64,000 bases of DNA from the NCBI GenBank assembly GCA_030549495.1, contig JAUIRK010000536.1:62001-126000 (forward strand). Reading direction: 5' to 3'. A program made the translations under genes and the position numbers. The notes under the pieces were generated by a model. That model searched no databases, was not told where the DNA came from, and was given only the letters and a program-made list of their open reading frames with translations. This DNA is from Nectonema munidae (Eukaryota > Nematomorpha > Nectonematoida > Nectonematidae). Shown piece by piece: positions 1-13,400 of this stretch. Positions within the stretch are counted from its first letter, which is position 1. Each line of letters begins with the position of its first letter.

Positions 1-317
1 ATTATTATGTCGCTTTACAAATGCAGCCAACCGACCATTCGAAACACTAAAGGATTCTTTATCAAGCTCTAAAGCAAATTTTAAAGCGTGCTTTTCTAAA
101 AAGGGTCTACTGACTTGTACTCGTCTAGTTGTAGCGTCTTAACGCCACTTTCAACATAGCTTATTAATTTTTCATTTCCCGTTTTACGTCTACGATCGTT
201 TGGAGCATTGTTTTCAAAATCAAGCCAAATTTCGTCTTTTCGCTTATTTTGCACTTGATCTTTGCTGACGCTGAATGCGCCATCCACTTTACGCGAACTT
301 TTGACTTTTCCGTACAT
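1..317 (-). mobile_element. pogo/Tigger-like transposase fragment (CENP-B type DNA-binding region)
   Basis: Read on the minus strand from an ATG at 315-317. The peptide begins with a helix-turn-helix half (VSKDQVQNKRK) and an RRRKTGNEKL linker, as in Tigger/CENP-B/Jerky transposases. After a stop at about 96, a second frame across a T-run continues with a segment ending SNGRLAAFVKRH, which is the family's 'ASNGWLxxFKxRH' helix. One frameshift therefore separates the two halves. The DDE domain would lie left of the window. This is a decayed Tc1/mariner-superfamily DNA transposon; the family call rests on motif recognition only. Confidence 0.72.
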
Positions 318-1323
318 TTCAATAACTAACTTTATCTACAAGGGAGAGAGTTTTTTTTTCATTCCGCTAGAAAACGATTATTATATGATAGCTCTAAATA
401 AGGTAAAAACTATCAACTAAGTAAAACAGTTTTCACGCAGTGCGTATACATCAACGATTACATTTATCAAAGACATATGCGTGTTAGTCGTATACATGAA
501 ATCTTATTTTATAAAACACTGTAGTACATATATATATATGCTTTTGTCTACTACTCCACATAACTTGATACACATCCAAGATATAGGCGTGTCAGCCGTA
601 TATCATATGATGAATCACATTTCAAGTTTGGTTGGTTGTAGTTCACGCAACACCATTTTAGTTTTTGTCATGTGATTAGTCAACTGTTGCAAGAATAAGT
701 TGCAAGTAGTGTGTAGCCTTTAGATGATAAATAAGCAAGGCTAACAAAATAATATATAGTATATGATTTGTGGCGTTATTATTGAAATTTGGATTGCCAG
801 GTAGTGGCGGTGATGGTCTTTTACATGGTGTTTTTAATGTGCATACGATCTGGACTGAAAGAAGAGTGGCGCTGAAGTGGTCGTCTTATAAGGGAGGCGT
901 TTAGAACAGGTTTGACTGTAATTATGAGGATGATTGTAACAAGTTTATATATATATTTGAGAGGATGCACTCAAAATTTTATTTTTCAAGCTGTTTCGAA
1001 ATTAAGTTTCTTTATCAAAATAAAAAAATGGTAACCGTGCAAAGTTGAATCATTTTTTTTTATCTTTTCACATTTGTGAAAACATATATCAACGTATCGC
1101 TTTACTGTAGCTCTTAACTTTCTGTTGTCCTCCACATACTTTTACCTTGGTGTTCAAAAGCGCGTTGTAAATAAAATTACTCAAATATGTAACAAAACTT
1201 TTTGAAAATTATTCAAATTTTCTTGAAAGGGCTCAAAACGGTGAACCGGATGACAGTTGATATCTCTATATGTTTGGGTTGTAGCAAAATACGAAACATT
1301 CTTTGTTGATTTCTTCTTTGCAG
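318..1323. other. AT-rich stretch; upstream exon(s) of the SLC16 gene expected but not found
   Basis: The first confident exon, at 1324, needs an upstream exon ending in phase 1 and encoding the N-terminus and first membrane helix. An open segment at about 797-898 starts right after a CAG and reads SGGDGLLHGVFN in one frame. That is vaguely like the start of a monocarboxylate transporter, but it lacks a convincing donor and the DGGWGW signature, so it is not called. Nothing else is recognisable here. Confidence 0.4.
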
Positions 1324-1467
1324 CCCTCTTCACTACACTATTGGCTAAAAAGATCTCCTATCGCATCATCATATTCGCTGGTAGCGTTATTTACTCCTTG
1401 TCTTTTTTCCTGGCAGCTTACACAACAAATTTTTACCTCCTTTGCTTGTATATGGGCGTATTTACAG
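1324..1467 (+). CDS. SLC16-like gene, exon A (helices ~2-3)
   Basis: Acceptor TTCTTCTTTGCAG at 1311-1323; donor G|GTGATC after 1467. It encodes ALFTTLLAKKISYR, the cytoplasmic loop with the basic motif after helix 2, then a hydrophobic helix and LCLYMGVFTG. It enters with two bases of a split codon, so an upstream exon must end in phase 1. It leaves in phase 1 and joins 6898 to make GGA. Confidence 0.82.
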
Positions 1468-4400
1468 GTGATCCTTTAATTTTTTATCATCACTTCATCC
1501 TCCTATCCATTTTGATTGGAATATTTTTTATGAATTTCAACATCTTGTGTTTGTCCTGGGCATAAATACGCTAAAGCGTTGGGAGGTGCATAAAAATGAA
1601 TAAAACTTGATTCTGTCTGTGTGTAACCATCGCAAAGTATTTTTTGCCAAATGTTTTTATCCCTATTCCTTTACCATACGCACTAAGCATTTTTAAAGGC
1701 TTCAATCACTAAAAAATGTATATCAAAATTATTTTGAATGTTTACCATTAAGACATAGTGTATCGACTAGGCCAGGGATGTCCAACTGATACAACTAGTG
1801 GGCCATTTTCAAAAAATTTTCGACATGATTGGGCCGCATCTGATTTCTGAAAAAAATTCAGACAAAAATTTAAGAATAATTTGGTCTATTTGAGCCTCAT
1901 AAATTGAAAACATCGTCATAGTGTAATATTTCAAAACATCTCATTTTTGATATGATTTTAGTATTTTGAACTCAATTTTCAAAAAATCAGAAAGAAGATC
2001 TAAAAAATGAAGTGAATATAGCGTAAGAAAAATGAAGCAAATATCAATATATGGTTGATTTTTAATATTCAAAAAGAGATAGTAATTCATCAAAAAAAAG
2101 ATCAAATTCAAAGATGATTTTAAAAAATGATAATAATAATAATAATAATATATTGATCAAACTTTAAAATTTTTATAATGACATTGTTGATAAAAATTGA
2201 TATTTATATAATTTAAGAAATAAACTTCTTTTTCTTCGCGGGCCCCAGAAAATACTCTCGCGGGCCGCGAGCCGCGTGTTGGACAACCCTGGACTAGGCT
2301 CTGATGAATCCGTGAATAACATATATTTTTATAATCAATATGTGTAGAAAAACTTTGAAAATGATCATTTAGCATTTCTTATGCATACTTTTTAAACCTG
2401 TGACCCAGCCTGATCTCGGAGACGTGAAAATCACGCCCTCAAGCTGTCTTCAAATTTCCACACAGAAGTTCACACCTAAACCCAACTCTCACTTGACCAG
2501 CCAACAGAAATATAATTTTTTTTTCTATCCATAGTAAAATATTCTTTATAGCATAGTTCCTGCTCCGATTCCAAAATTTTATCACATTACCCACCCCCTC
2601 TAGCTCCTATTCCCTTAACGATAACTCAAGGTCTTGGGTTCGATCCTGCATCAAGCCTACTTTCCTCATAGTTTGATACAAGCTGCGTAATTGTGTCTTC
2701 TCGATGAAAATACGCCACGTTACCTTTACCTATATACCTTTAAAAACTCCGATACTCTAATCTTCAACCCTGGCCAAAAATGTGTTATTTCTAAGGTTAA
2801 GTCATGTGAAGTATGGACAGATTTATTCCATTTAAACAATTTGAATAATATTTCAGTAGAATTTAACATTTTAGTTTCTATATAAGTTGATTTCAAAATA
2901 TTTACCCTCTAAATGGCTCTGGTCCATTGATAATTATAATAGCATCGCTGTATAGCTCTTTTTGAGAATATTCATTTCAACGTTCTGATAACGCTTCTTT
3001 CAAAATCTAGCAAAAACCGCTTAACTCTCACTCTCGATTTGGGATATAAAGTATTATTTTGTTGAAAATTTTAGTCTAGACTCTTGCTCACACTGGTAAT
3101 AATAATTAGTGTTCTTCGGATAACTCTTTGAGTAACACTCGTCTAAAGAACCGTGTTACGACATTTCATCACACGACACTTCATCACACAAATCTTCATC
3201 ACGCGATGCTTCATCTCACGACATTTCATAACAAAACGCGTCGCTATGAATCTATTTCACTTCATCATCGATTCAAAAAGTTCTTATAGCGTTCAGAAGT
3301 TATAATGCCTATGAATAAATTTAACAAAAACTTCATAGGGTTGCATAGGGAAACACATTCAAACTTTTAGTTTGAATATAAAATATATTAGTAGTTTCTT
3401 CCCTTAATTCTAAAAACGATCATAGTTTAGCAATCAAAACATGTATGCATGCTTTAAATCAGCGTTTTCAAAACTAGGTTTTTCAGAATCAAAAGGTTTC
3501 GCCACAAATTTCTCTTGTTTCGCAATTTTTTGATAAGGAGTTAACTTGTTCAATTCTTCTAAAATACGTTTAAAGTATAAATTTTTTTGCTTACTAAAAG
3601 ACTCAATACTAATCAATTATAATTACCTCAAAAAGAACAGCACTTCAAATAAAACATTTTTATTGCTGAAAACTATTTTACACGCAGAATATTGAACAGC
3701 TTTAACGTATGAAATAATATCAGATTGACCAAATTGGCTAGTAAGGCATTGCATTTTTGCTTTAATGGACAGGTAATTTTTATTCGTAGGTAGAGATACG
3801 CTAGTGATTCCTTGCATCAAATTTAAACGTTGAAAGGAGATATCTTTACATATTCCATCTAAGAAAGTCAGAATTGTCGGGTGACTGCATTGAAACAGGA
3901 ACTGCAAAGAGTAGTGTCAACCCTCTACTGCATTTGTAGTTCGAGCAACTCCTTCCACAGAATTTTCAAAATGATTCCATTTTTCTATAGGGAAAAGTGG
4001 ACTTCCTGCTGTTCCATTCCTTCTATATTTTCCTCGAACATATGTGTGTTCGAAGATATGTTAGAAGTTCGTCCATTTTTTCATTTTCGGGCATGATATC
4101 TGCTAAACTATTGAGAGCTTCTTAACCCAAATTTATAAGAACCAAAGAAAGCGCTGGAAGACACAATACCAATGTGCTGAGTTCAGTATTGCTTTCCAAC
4201 TCTGCTTTCATTCCCAACTCTATAGCTTTTCTGTAGACACTTTGAGGAAGATGGAAAAAACAACCTTTAATTTCAGCGTTTGGGTATGCGCATTGAAACT
4301 CAGTCATTGGTGCAATTTCGAAATCTAAAAGTATTTGCTCTCGATTTCTATCAGAAATTATTTCTTTGATCGCAACAATCATCCTTCTATAAGTATTTCT

Positions 4401-7400
4401 ACTTTTATTCTTTAGAAGAGCGTATATTCCAGCTGGATTACAACCTTCTCCAAATTGAAAGTGAAGTGTGTATAATTGATAAAACAAAGATGGTACAACT
4501 TTAAATGCTCCATCTGCAATCCAAACATGTGCACGAGAAAGAGCGGCTACCGTTTCACTATGTCCAAAAATAAGGAATCTTTCTGTGTCATTAATGCTAG
4601 AATCGTACAACCAAACTTCACAAAATTTGCCTGGAATTTCGAAATCCAATGAGGTTGGTAAAACTGGAGACACATCAAAACTTTTTTAGATTTTTTAGAA
4701 GTTTTTGTAAAGTTCGCAAAAGACTTGGTTTTTTCGGAACCCTCATCAAAGCTGCACTAGATACATCCTGGCAATATTGTCCAAGAACGCTCATCGGGGT
4801 TGCTCCAATTTCTCTCATTGAACTTTTCATTTTATCGACGGCTAATTTCGCGTTAATTTTTCCGCCATCTATAAAATGAGAATGCTCAGGTTTTGGAAGT
4901 GAAATTACGCGATTTCCCAAGGTTGTGATGAATGTGTTACATCTGTTTTTTTGATACTCTGTGCACCGCCAACGTATAGAAGTATCCTTGTTTTCCCGGT
5001 GTTTGTATTCACAACACCAAGGTGTTTGTATTCGCAAACACCTTGGTGTTGTGAATACAAAGAAAAATACAACACCAAGAAAATAAAGAAAAATACAACA
5101 CCAAGGTGTTTGTATTCGCAGTTCTTGAATATCACGGTTTCTTTTCCTTTAAAAGTTTTTCCAAACTCACACAAGTGCTCCATTAATTTGTTATTGATGA
5201 AAAACTTCTTTCAAATCAAAATAGAAAATTCAAATACTAGGAATATAATTCGTGGAGCAAAACAAGCTACAAGAAATAAAGTCACTAATATTTTGAAACA
5301 CGAGAAAAACTATACAGAGAAAGGAACACAAGGAGTCAATGAAAAAGTTTATAATCCTGACACACTATTGTCACTCTCTCTGTCTTTATTGTCAAAACAT
5401 ATGATATGTCAATAGTTGAAACGTGTTTGTAATAGTCATCTGTGATGAAATGTCATATGACCAAAGAAATTTAATATTTTCAAACTTCACTTTTTTCTTC
5501 CTAAAATCGTAACGGAATAAAATAATACGTTATTTAAGAATCTTATCAAAATTTTGAAGAAAAAAATCGAAACGTACGAGATGAAAAAGATTGTTTGCTG
5601 TTTTTTATCTTTGGAATAAAAGCCCCTCCAATATTCCTTTGTACAATCACTGCATATTTAGTTTTTTTTAATTCTTATTCTATATATTATTATTCATTTA
5701 TAAAGAAATGATTTAAGGAAGTCAATTTCAAATAATATCGTTTGTTAAGCAAAATTTGGAAACTTTAGTTTCGATATGTAATAATGTTGAAAACAAAATT
5801 CTCTGTAAAATCAGATAAATTTATTCTCACTTAAAGGATATTTGAGATCATAAAAAAATTCATAATTTCAAAATGCAGAAACAGTCTGAATAATTACTTT
5901 TCTCTTGTATATAAAAATTAAGTAAATATATTTTATTTTTCTGATCAATCTCTTGTAGAACCTACATTTTACGTACCCTGATTTTACGTTCCCTGGATTT
6001 TACGTCCTCGCCAAATGATCGATGACGTCATCTTTTTGGTCATTAAATGCATTATTAATACATTTTTTCTTTGTGATTTTATGTATTAAAAAGTTTATAA
6101 AGGTTAATAAATTATCGTCTTTCAGTTTTATTTCACTATGAGTAATTTAAATAACGCTAATTAGATCGCAAAACAATGCATCGGAGCTTCTGTACACTGA
6201 TATTTTTTATTTAAGACTTTATTATGAAAACAGCTCAACTTCAGGGATGATCATCCAACTTCACTGTAGTAGTCTTCTTTAGCTGCCATAATCCCTCACG
6301 TCGTACACGGTGTGACCATGTGTGATCCAGGCTAGGATTTTCGTGTTGTATGTCAATTTAAACGTCAACCTGGATTTTACGAATCCTACGTTTTACGTCC
6401 GCCGTTCGGTCCCGTGCCGAACGTAAAACGTAGGTTCTAGTGTATGATATTCTTTATCGATTATATAAAATGTGTTTCTGGTGAACTGAACAAATACATC
6501 ACAAAGCCTTATTGACTGAAATATTCTATCACTCAAGTCTTTATACTCACAGGTTCGATAAAAAAACGTAGCAAAGATCGAACTTTTAGCGAACTTCGAT
6601 ATTTTTCTTTGTTTACTTTTTTTTCGTACGTAATTTCGAATCGTATTTTTTACGAAAAAGCTATGCTACCATATCTTAATTTTTATAAACGTATCGTATG
6701 CCACCCTTCTTGTGAAAATTATCACCTAATTACTTCTAAGTAGATATAAAAGGAAAATTATATTACCTGTACCTAATTAATGTATACATATTATAATGAA
6801 CACCTTGGTACCTCCATCATTTAAAAGTTTTTATTCTAGTCTATTCTGTTCATTGCTTCTAAGCTGAAAATAAATCATGCTTTTTTGTTGCTACCAGGAG
6901 TGGGACTTGGTTTAATGTTTACTCCATCATTCATCCTGACTTTGAGTTACTTTGATTCCAAGAAGTATCTCGCTAACTCCATATGTGTGATTGGTAACGC
7001 CGTCGGTCTGTTTGTGTGGCCTGCATTCTTCAAATACTGTCTATACACTTACAATTTCTCAGGTATTGAAAAATTCACTTTATCGCTACGCCATAAAATG
7101 AAAAAATGTTTTCTTATTCTTTTTAGGACTTTTTTTAATTTTGGCTGCTATATCTGCGCAATCCATTCCAGTTTCTCTTCTTTACCGTGCAGTAAGTTAA
7201 TCTATTTAGTAGTACTATTATTTTCCTCAACCAATAATGGAAACATCCTGTGCATTTTTTTAAATAAAAATTTATTTTTTATTGCACAAATCTAAGCTTT
7301 ATTTTATTTCATAAGAAATTTTTTGAGAAAGTGCCAAAAACTTTCTAAAATATTTCATTTAAATAAAGAAATCATCCAAAAGTTTATAATGTCTATTCAT

Positions 7401-10400
7401 AAAAACAACTCAAAAATTGATTACTTTTAACCATTTGAGGATCAGTGTGTCTGCTAAAATATATAAAATCAATTGAAAAAAAATCCGATGATTATTCTTC
7501 AAAATTATGCTCCTGAAAAGGTTAAAGGTCTGAGATTTGTCAAAAATAATCTTCTAGAAAGAAAAAATATCATTTGGAATCGTTAAATCGAGTGGTATTT
7601 CCCAAAATTTTTGTCAAGTGGGAATACCTTTGCTGCTGAATTTCGTCTATTGTGCTTCATATTCAACTTCGTATTTGCCAATTTTTTTCACAAGAAAAAG
7701 TGTCTCTTCTAATATCAAGTATTTTGTAAAGTAAAGTAAATAAAATTCATTTGAAGAACAAAAAAAGTAAAACTTTTTTTTGTACGTTCGTATTAAAATC
7801 AAATTTGAAAAATGACAAGCGAAAATGAAAAAAGAATTAATATATATACATACATACATGTAGACAAAATCAACTACAAAATTAGTAAAAACTATACAGG
7901 TACACTATATAAAATTACGAAAATATAAAAATATACATGTTTATTATATAAATTATAAAGATGTGAAGAATGAGTTCTCTATGAAGTCTTTGAAGATGCA
8001 AAAAGGGAAAATAACATACCTTATAAGAGATAAAAATGAAATAAAATATAAAATGAAGAAGCGGAAAAATTGGAACAACATATCACGTATGCACACAATC
8101 CTCTCGCCTAGTTTTTACATTTATTTTCACGTTTATTCCTCCGAATCTTACTTTTTTTTTTTTTACAAAAAAGGGATAATATTAATATTGTAAGAATGGT
8201 AAAATTTTGAGGAATCCAAAACATTACGTAAATGTTTTCTTAATTCCTTTATTTTTTCTCTTTTTCCAAAGATTCCAGAAGAAAAAGAAACAGATAAAGT
8301 ATGTCTTTTTGCGAAAAACGATCCCGAAATGATTCAGGAATTGATGGTGAATTCAAATGAAAATCACCGTCCTTCACAAATTGTTCAAAAGAGTATGCCA
8401 TAAGTTTGTTTATTATTTTACAAATCTTTACACCTTACCAAAGAGTAAGATGTTGTATTTTTCTTTAACTTAACACGCAAAGAAATCCTAGTATAAAGCT
8501 AAATTTGAGCTGAAACCTGTAATCTTTGAATTAATAAATTATAAAGAATCATGAATTTCATTATTAAACAGTATGCCAATAAGAAAACATTTTTTCAATA
8601 ATCTATTAAAGTGAACAATTAATAGCTAAATTTCTCTTGATTTTATCCATCAATGGTAGCGTACAGTACCGGATTAACATAGCAGCAGATGTAGCAGCTG
8701 CTACAGGCCCCGCGCTTAGTTGAAAATTTTTTTTTTTGACTTTTTGTAATATCTTTCAGTTTTCTTCAATTTTTCTTTTATATTTCCTCCTTAAAATAAA
8801 TTTTTGCCCCTGAATTTTGTGGTTTTTATCTTTTTTGTAGAATCTAGAATATCTAGATCAATTTTATTAAAAAAAATTTTTACTTCCTGACTTTCATTTG
8901 TAAATTTAATCGATCTGCTACAGGCCCGCACTTGGCTTGAAATAATTCTAAATTGAATAGAACTGAAAGATTCTTTTTCCTCGAATACTTTTTGAGTCTT
9001 TTCAATGACACTTTTACAACGTTACCTATTTAAGTATAAATGTTGGATTTTTGCGCCCCCTGTATTGCAGTTTATCACTCATTTGATAGTCGTAAATCCA
9101 TATATGTAAATACATGAAAAATTGGAAACCGCGGTTCATCTGGACCACTAAGGGTTTGGCAATATTTTTAGAGGACCATGTAAGAATATTTTAAATTGGG
9201 GGTTCAACAAATTTTTCAAAGGATCCATATTAAAAATATAAATTTTAAGTGTTTTTTAAATAAAAAATTTAATTCTGTTGAGGAAAGATTTTTGAAATTG
9301 AAAACAAGTGATATATTACGGCAAAAAGCTCTGTTTTATGTGTCTACTTTCTCATCTTCATATCTTGTTGAATCAGGTTTGATGCTAAAAGTGATGGTAG
9401 TAATTATGCTTAAAACAAAGCTTTTTAAGTTACTAAAATGAGCTATATTGTAAATATACAATATAATTCATATATGTGACTACATTACAATCAAAGAATA
9501 GAAATCATAAAACAGCTGCTTAAAACGCACTAAAAAGTTCATGCTTGACTTCGATTTTGTGCGGTTGACTTATCTGTAGGTCAACCTATACACCGAAATA
9601 TACTCTATTTTAAATAATGGAAAAGATCGACTTCAATAGGTCGAATGTAAGAATGGCGTTAAATTTAAAACTTTTTAATTATTTGGAGTTCTTGTCGAAT
9701 TTTTTTAAGTAGTAGAAGTCCGAATTGCATATTTTCACTCAGACTCTGCTACCTAGGTTACCACAAAAGCTACCATATATATAATATACCTTATTCTGAT
9801 TATATTATTGTTATTATTATCTGCATTGCGATTAGATCAAATTTTGAATATCAATGACAAAAAGAATAAAGATGAGGACAAAGCCTATTACTCGAGTCAG
9901 TTTTCTGATGTGGCGGATGAAGAAGACGACATTCTTGAAGACTTAGATCATCCGTTCCTAGATGAGGAGGACGAAAATGACCACAAGAGTAGTGCGGATA
10001 AAGCTCACAAAAAATCGAACAACCTGCATTCACAATTCGTTAAAAAAGCCCGCAAAATTTCGGATATGATGAGTAAGTCCTTGAATATTATTTATGGGTG
10101 GGATATAAGCCACAATGATATCGTGCCCCCGGCTAGGACGACGAGGCTAGATTCGATTTTTCTACTTTTTACTGGAATGGAAACAGAGTTTTTAATTTTT
10201 TTGTCATTTTTATAAACTTCAAGTCATTTTTCATCCTTATTTTTATTCTTTAAATCGAAAGATACATCCTCTAATTTATACTACGTCTTAAAAATAAGCA
10301 ACATTATAAAATCAGTATTCAAATGCATATTATTAAAACTTTTTCTTGTTATTTGAAGTTAGATTTAAGATATTAAATAATCCTTTAATCATTTTTATCT

Positions 10401-13400
10401 CTTTCAATTACACATTATTTAAATTCGTATGCAGTCACTACTTCGCTCAAAATGAATCCTTTTCCAATGTTTCAAACTGTTTCAAGGTTAGGCATACAAA
10501 TATGGAAGCTAATGATGTGTCAATCCTAAATGTCAATTCCGATGCTTAAATAATTTTTTACAATAATGTAGTGTACTCATTTTGATATTTTTTATTTTAC
10601 GAGCTTTTGAACTTTAGTAGTTTTGATTAAAAATCTTTAATAAACATAATTTTAAAATACAAATTCTCTTGACACTCTTATTTGTTTATTGTTTCGCCTC
10701 AAAAGATCGTTAATCATCCCAAAATTTTTAGATGTCGATGGTGATTTAAACACACTTATTCCTAAACGGAGAGCGCACTCTTCAAAATTAAAAAAATTAT
10801 TATAAAAGAATTTATGTCGAATCCCACCATAACTGCGGATAACTACACGGATTTTATAAAGTCAAATGATCTTGATTGTAATTCTAATTGCATCACTACC
10901 TTCTAGCTCAGTGATTTTCAAACTGGAGTCCGCGGTGCCCTAGGCGATTGCGAAGCAGTTCCACGGGGACCGAGAAGGTGTCACTGAGTGGATCGTTTTG
11001 CCCAACATATTTCATTCACATTGGCTCATTTATGATTGTTGCCAATACGTCGGATTTAAAAGAATGAATAATTTAGTCTTTGAATTGAGTACGATTTTTT
11101 ATTCTTTTATTGCTTTTCAGACCAAATTTTATAGATATAAATGTGTATTTTTCTTAATGGCTTAAAAAATGAAATATGACGACTCATACTTGAAATTTGG
11201 TTTTACTGCATTAACCATCTGTTTAGAAAGAGGAACCTACGTGTCTTTTGTGTTCTGAAGTGTTAGCATCTACTTCTCTAAAGGCCGACAAGTTAAAAAA
11301 CACTTAGAAATGAAGCACTTCTGTTCAGTAAACAAAACTATTGACTATTTCTTGACAACTGTGAGGGTGAACGATTGCACAAATTCAGGTTTGATAAAAT
11401 TGGAATGTTTTTGCAAAATATATAAAGTGTCGTTTGAAAGCCTCCTTTGAAGTTTCAAAAATAGTTCTTCTCAAAAAATCCGACAACATAGGAGAACAGT
11501 TGATGTTACCTTGCTACCAAGATATCATATTGAATGTGCTAAAAATTTCTGAACGTGAAAAGCTGAAGCATATTTTCCTTGTTAAACGATACCGTTAGTA
11601 GGCTAATACGAGAGTATTCTATTAGATTATGTTAACCCTTTCTGTTATAGTACATCAATAGGGATAAACATTTTGAGCTTTGAATTATAAAGAATACCTT
11701 CTTATATAGTCGTGTGCTATAAAAAATATTTGCCCCGCTGAATAATTTATGGTCTCTTGTTCGATTCTTGGCTTCATCACTGCCTCTGATCAAATATAGC
11801 TCAAATTCGCATCATTATATCAATAAAGCTGAAATTAATAATAAAAAAATTTAATATTAACTCTAAGATTTAGCCTTAAAACTTTTAACTTAAAAAAAAC
11901 TTAAATAATAATGAAAAATGATATAGAATTGGGAGAATTCAAAATTATTGGTTGAAAGGCTTTTCGCCCTCCTCTTTGCAGATGTGTGCACCTCTCCTTA
12001 AGGTACATTTTCCACATGTCAGTAACTTTTTGGTTTTTGCTTCGAATCATCTTTTTCACGTTTAGAACATATACTCAAAATTTTATAGGTTTCTAATATT
12101 GAAAAGTTAATGAATTTTGAAGTTAAAAAATCTTTGCAGATTTATTGATCTTTTTTGGTGCCTGCAATCAGACACGTACATCGCGCTCTCTCGACTCTAA
12201 GAACAGTAGCGAGGGGGGGGGGGTGTGCTAAAGCTGATTCTAATCGCAATATAAGAAAGTTTATACATTTATTTATCTCGGTGTTCCCGTTCTAGGGTGC
12301 CTAATATTTAGATATAAGACTCACATGTTAATAAAGCAGATGTGTTTTTGAAGGAAAAATTTATGAAAAAATGCCCACATTTATAAGAGATTTCCAGTTT
12401 GAACACAAATAAATGAGACACAGAAGTATAGATAATAATTCAGTTGCATAACTAAAAATATGATGATCTGAAAAAAATTTATTGATTTGAAAAATACAAT
12501 GAATATTTTTTTGCAAAATGATGTTATTATAGGAAACTTTATTCTCTGTCATCCAATAAAAAAGTTAAACGAATATCTCCACAATCGTATCATGATATAA
12601 TTTAAAGAGATAGCTTACTAGCTATTTAGTCAATTAATTGTTCACTCTAATTGTATAATTAGAACTTTAGCAAAACACTAAATCTAAAAATACAGTGCTT
12701 TTCGAACTATTAAATTTTCTGGAAACAATTGCGTATTCATTGCACTTGATTACGACGCTGTTAAATTTAATTAAATCGGTGTCGTAAACCGTAAACAATT
12801 AATGTTATTATTTAATGGCATAAAAGACACATAATTAAAAAAAATATATTTTCTGATTATAATCCTTTAGCATTTTAGCGACAAGATTTTTTAGACGAAA
12901 TTAGTTTTAAAGTTTGTACAAGACAAGCTTAATAAATTGAAATGTTTTCGTGTAGAACAAGGTTTTGGAAGTTTTGTGCTAATTATTATGGGCAATACGT
13001 GATGTGACTGACTGCATTGGATATTATCAGAATATGCTGTGTTTTTTAAATAAGTTATCTTATCCTGAAATTATTGAATTCGGATTACAATATTTTTAAA
13101 TTTTCTATTTTACTAAAAATCTATTTTCCGACTAAACGTGGAGCAGTGTTCTAAATCAAATGCAAAAAGACGTAATTGATTGTGAAAATACTTAATAGAG
13201 CGAAAGGAAAAGTAAATTTGACAATACTTTAGTTAAAACTACATCTCAATAAACATATGCTATTGACTTGTCTAAATAAAAAATTAAGAGCTTTTTGTTT
13301 CAACTTTATAACTAATAATAAAATGAATAAGGGCAAAATGTTACAAAATTGCATTTAAAAAATGTTAAGAGATTTTAGGATATTCTATGCATCACGGAAT

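Larger units (their letters stand above)
3153..5461 (-). mobile_element. Full-length, decayed Mutator-like element (MULE) with FLYWCH finger and iterated termini
   Basis: The ends are inverted repeats: GACATTTCATCAC near the left end and GTGATGAAATGTC near the right. They are flanked by 9-bp blocks matching at 6 of 9 positions (3144-3152 and 5462-5470), the size expected of MULE target duplications. The left terminus holds five 15-bp iterons (3160-3234). The interior encodes, on the minus strand, an FLYWCH-type zinc finger and a MULE transposase in several frames, so it is not active. It lies in the intron between SLC16-like exons A and B. Confidence 0.8.

Noticed and set aside
797-898. Possible first exon of the SLC16-like gene (SGGDGLLHGVFN...)
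   Set aside because: No suitable phase-1 donor and no DGGWGW signature; similarity is too weak.
3160-3234. CRISPR-like array
   Set aside because: Repeats are contiguous 15-mers without spacers, at a transposon end in a eukaryotic genome.
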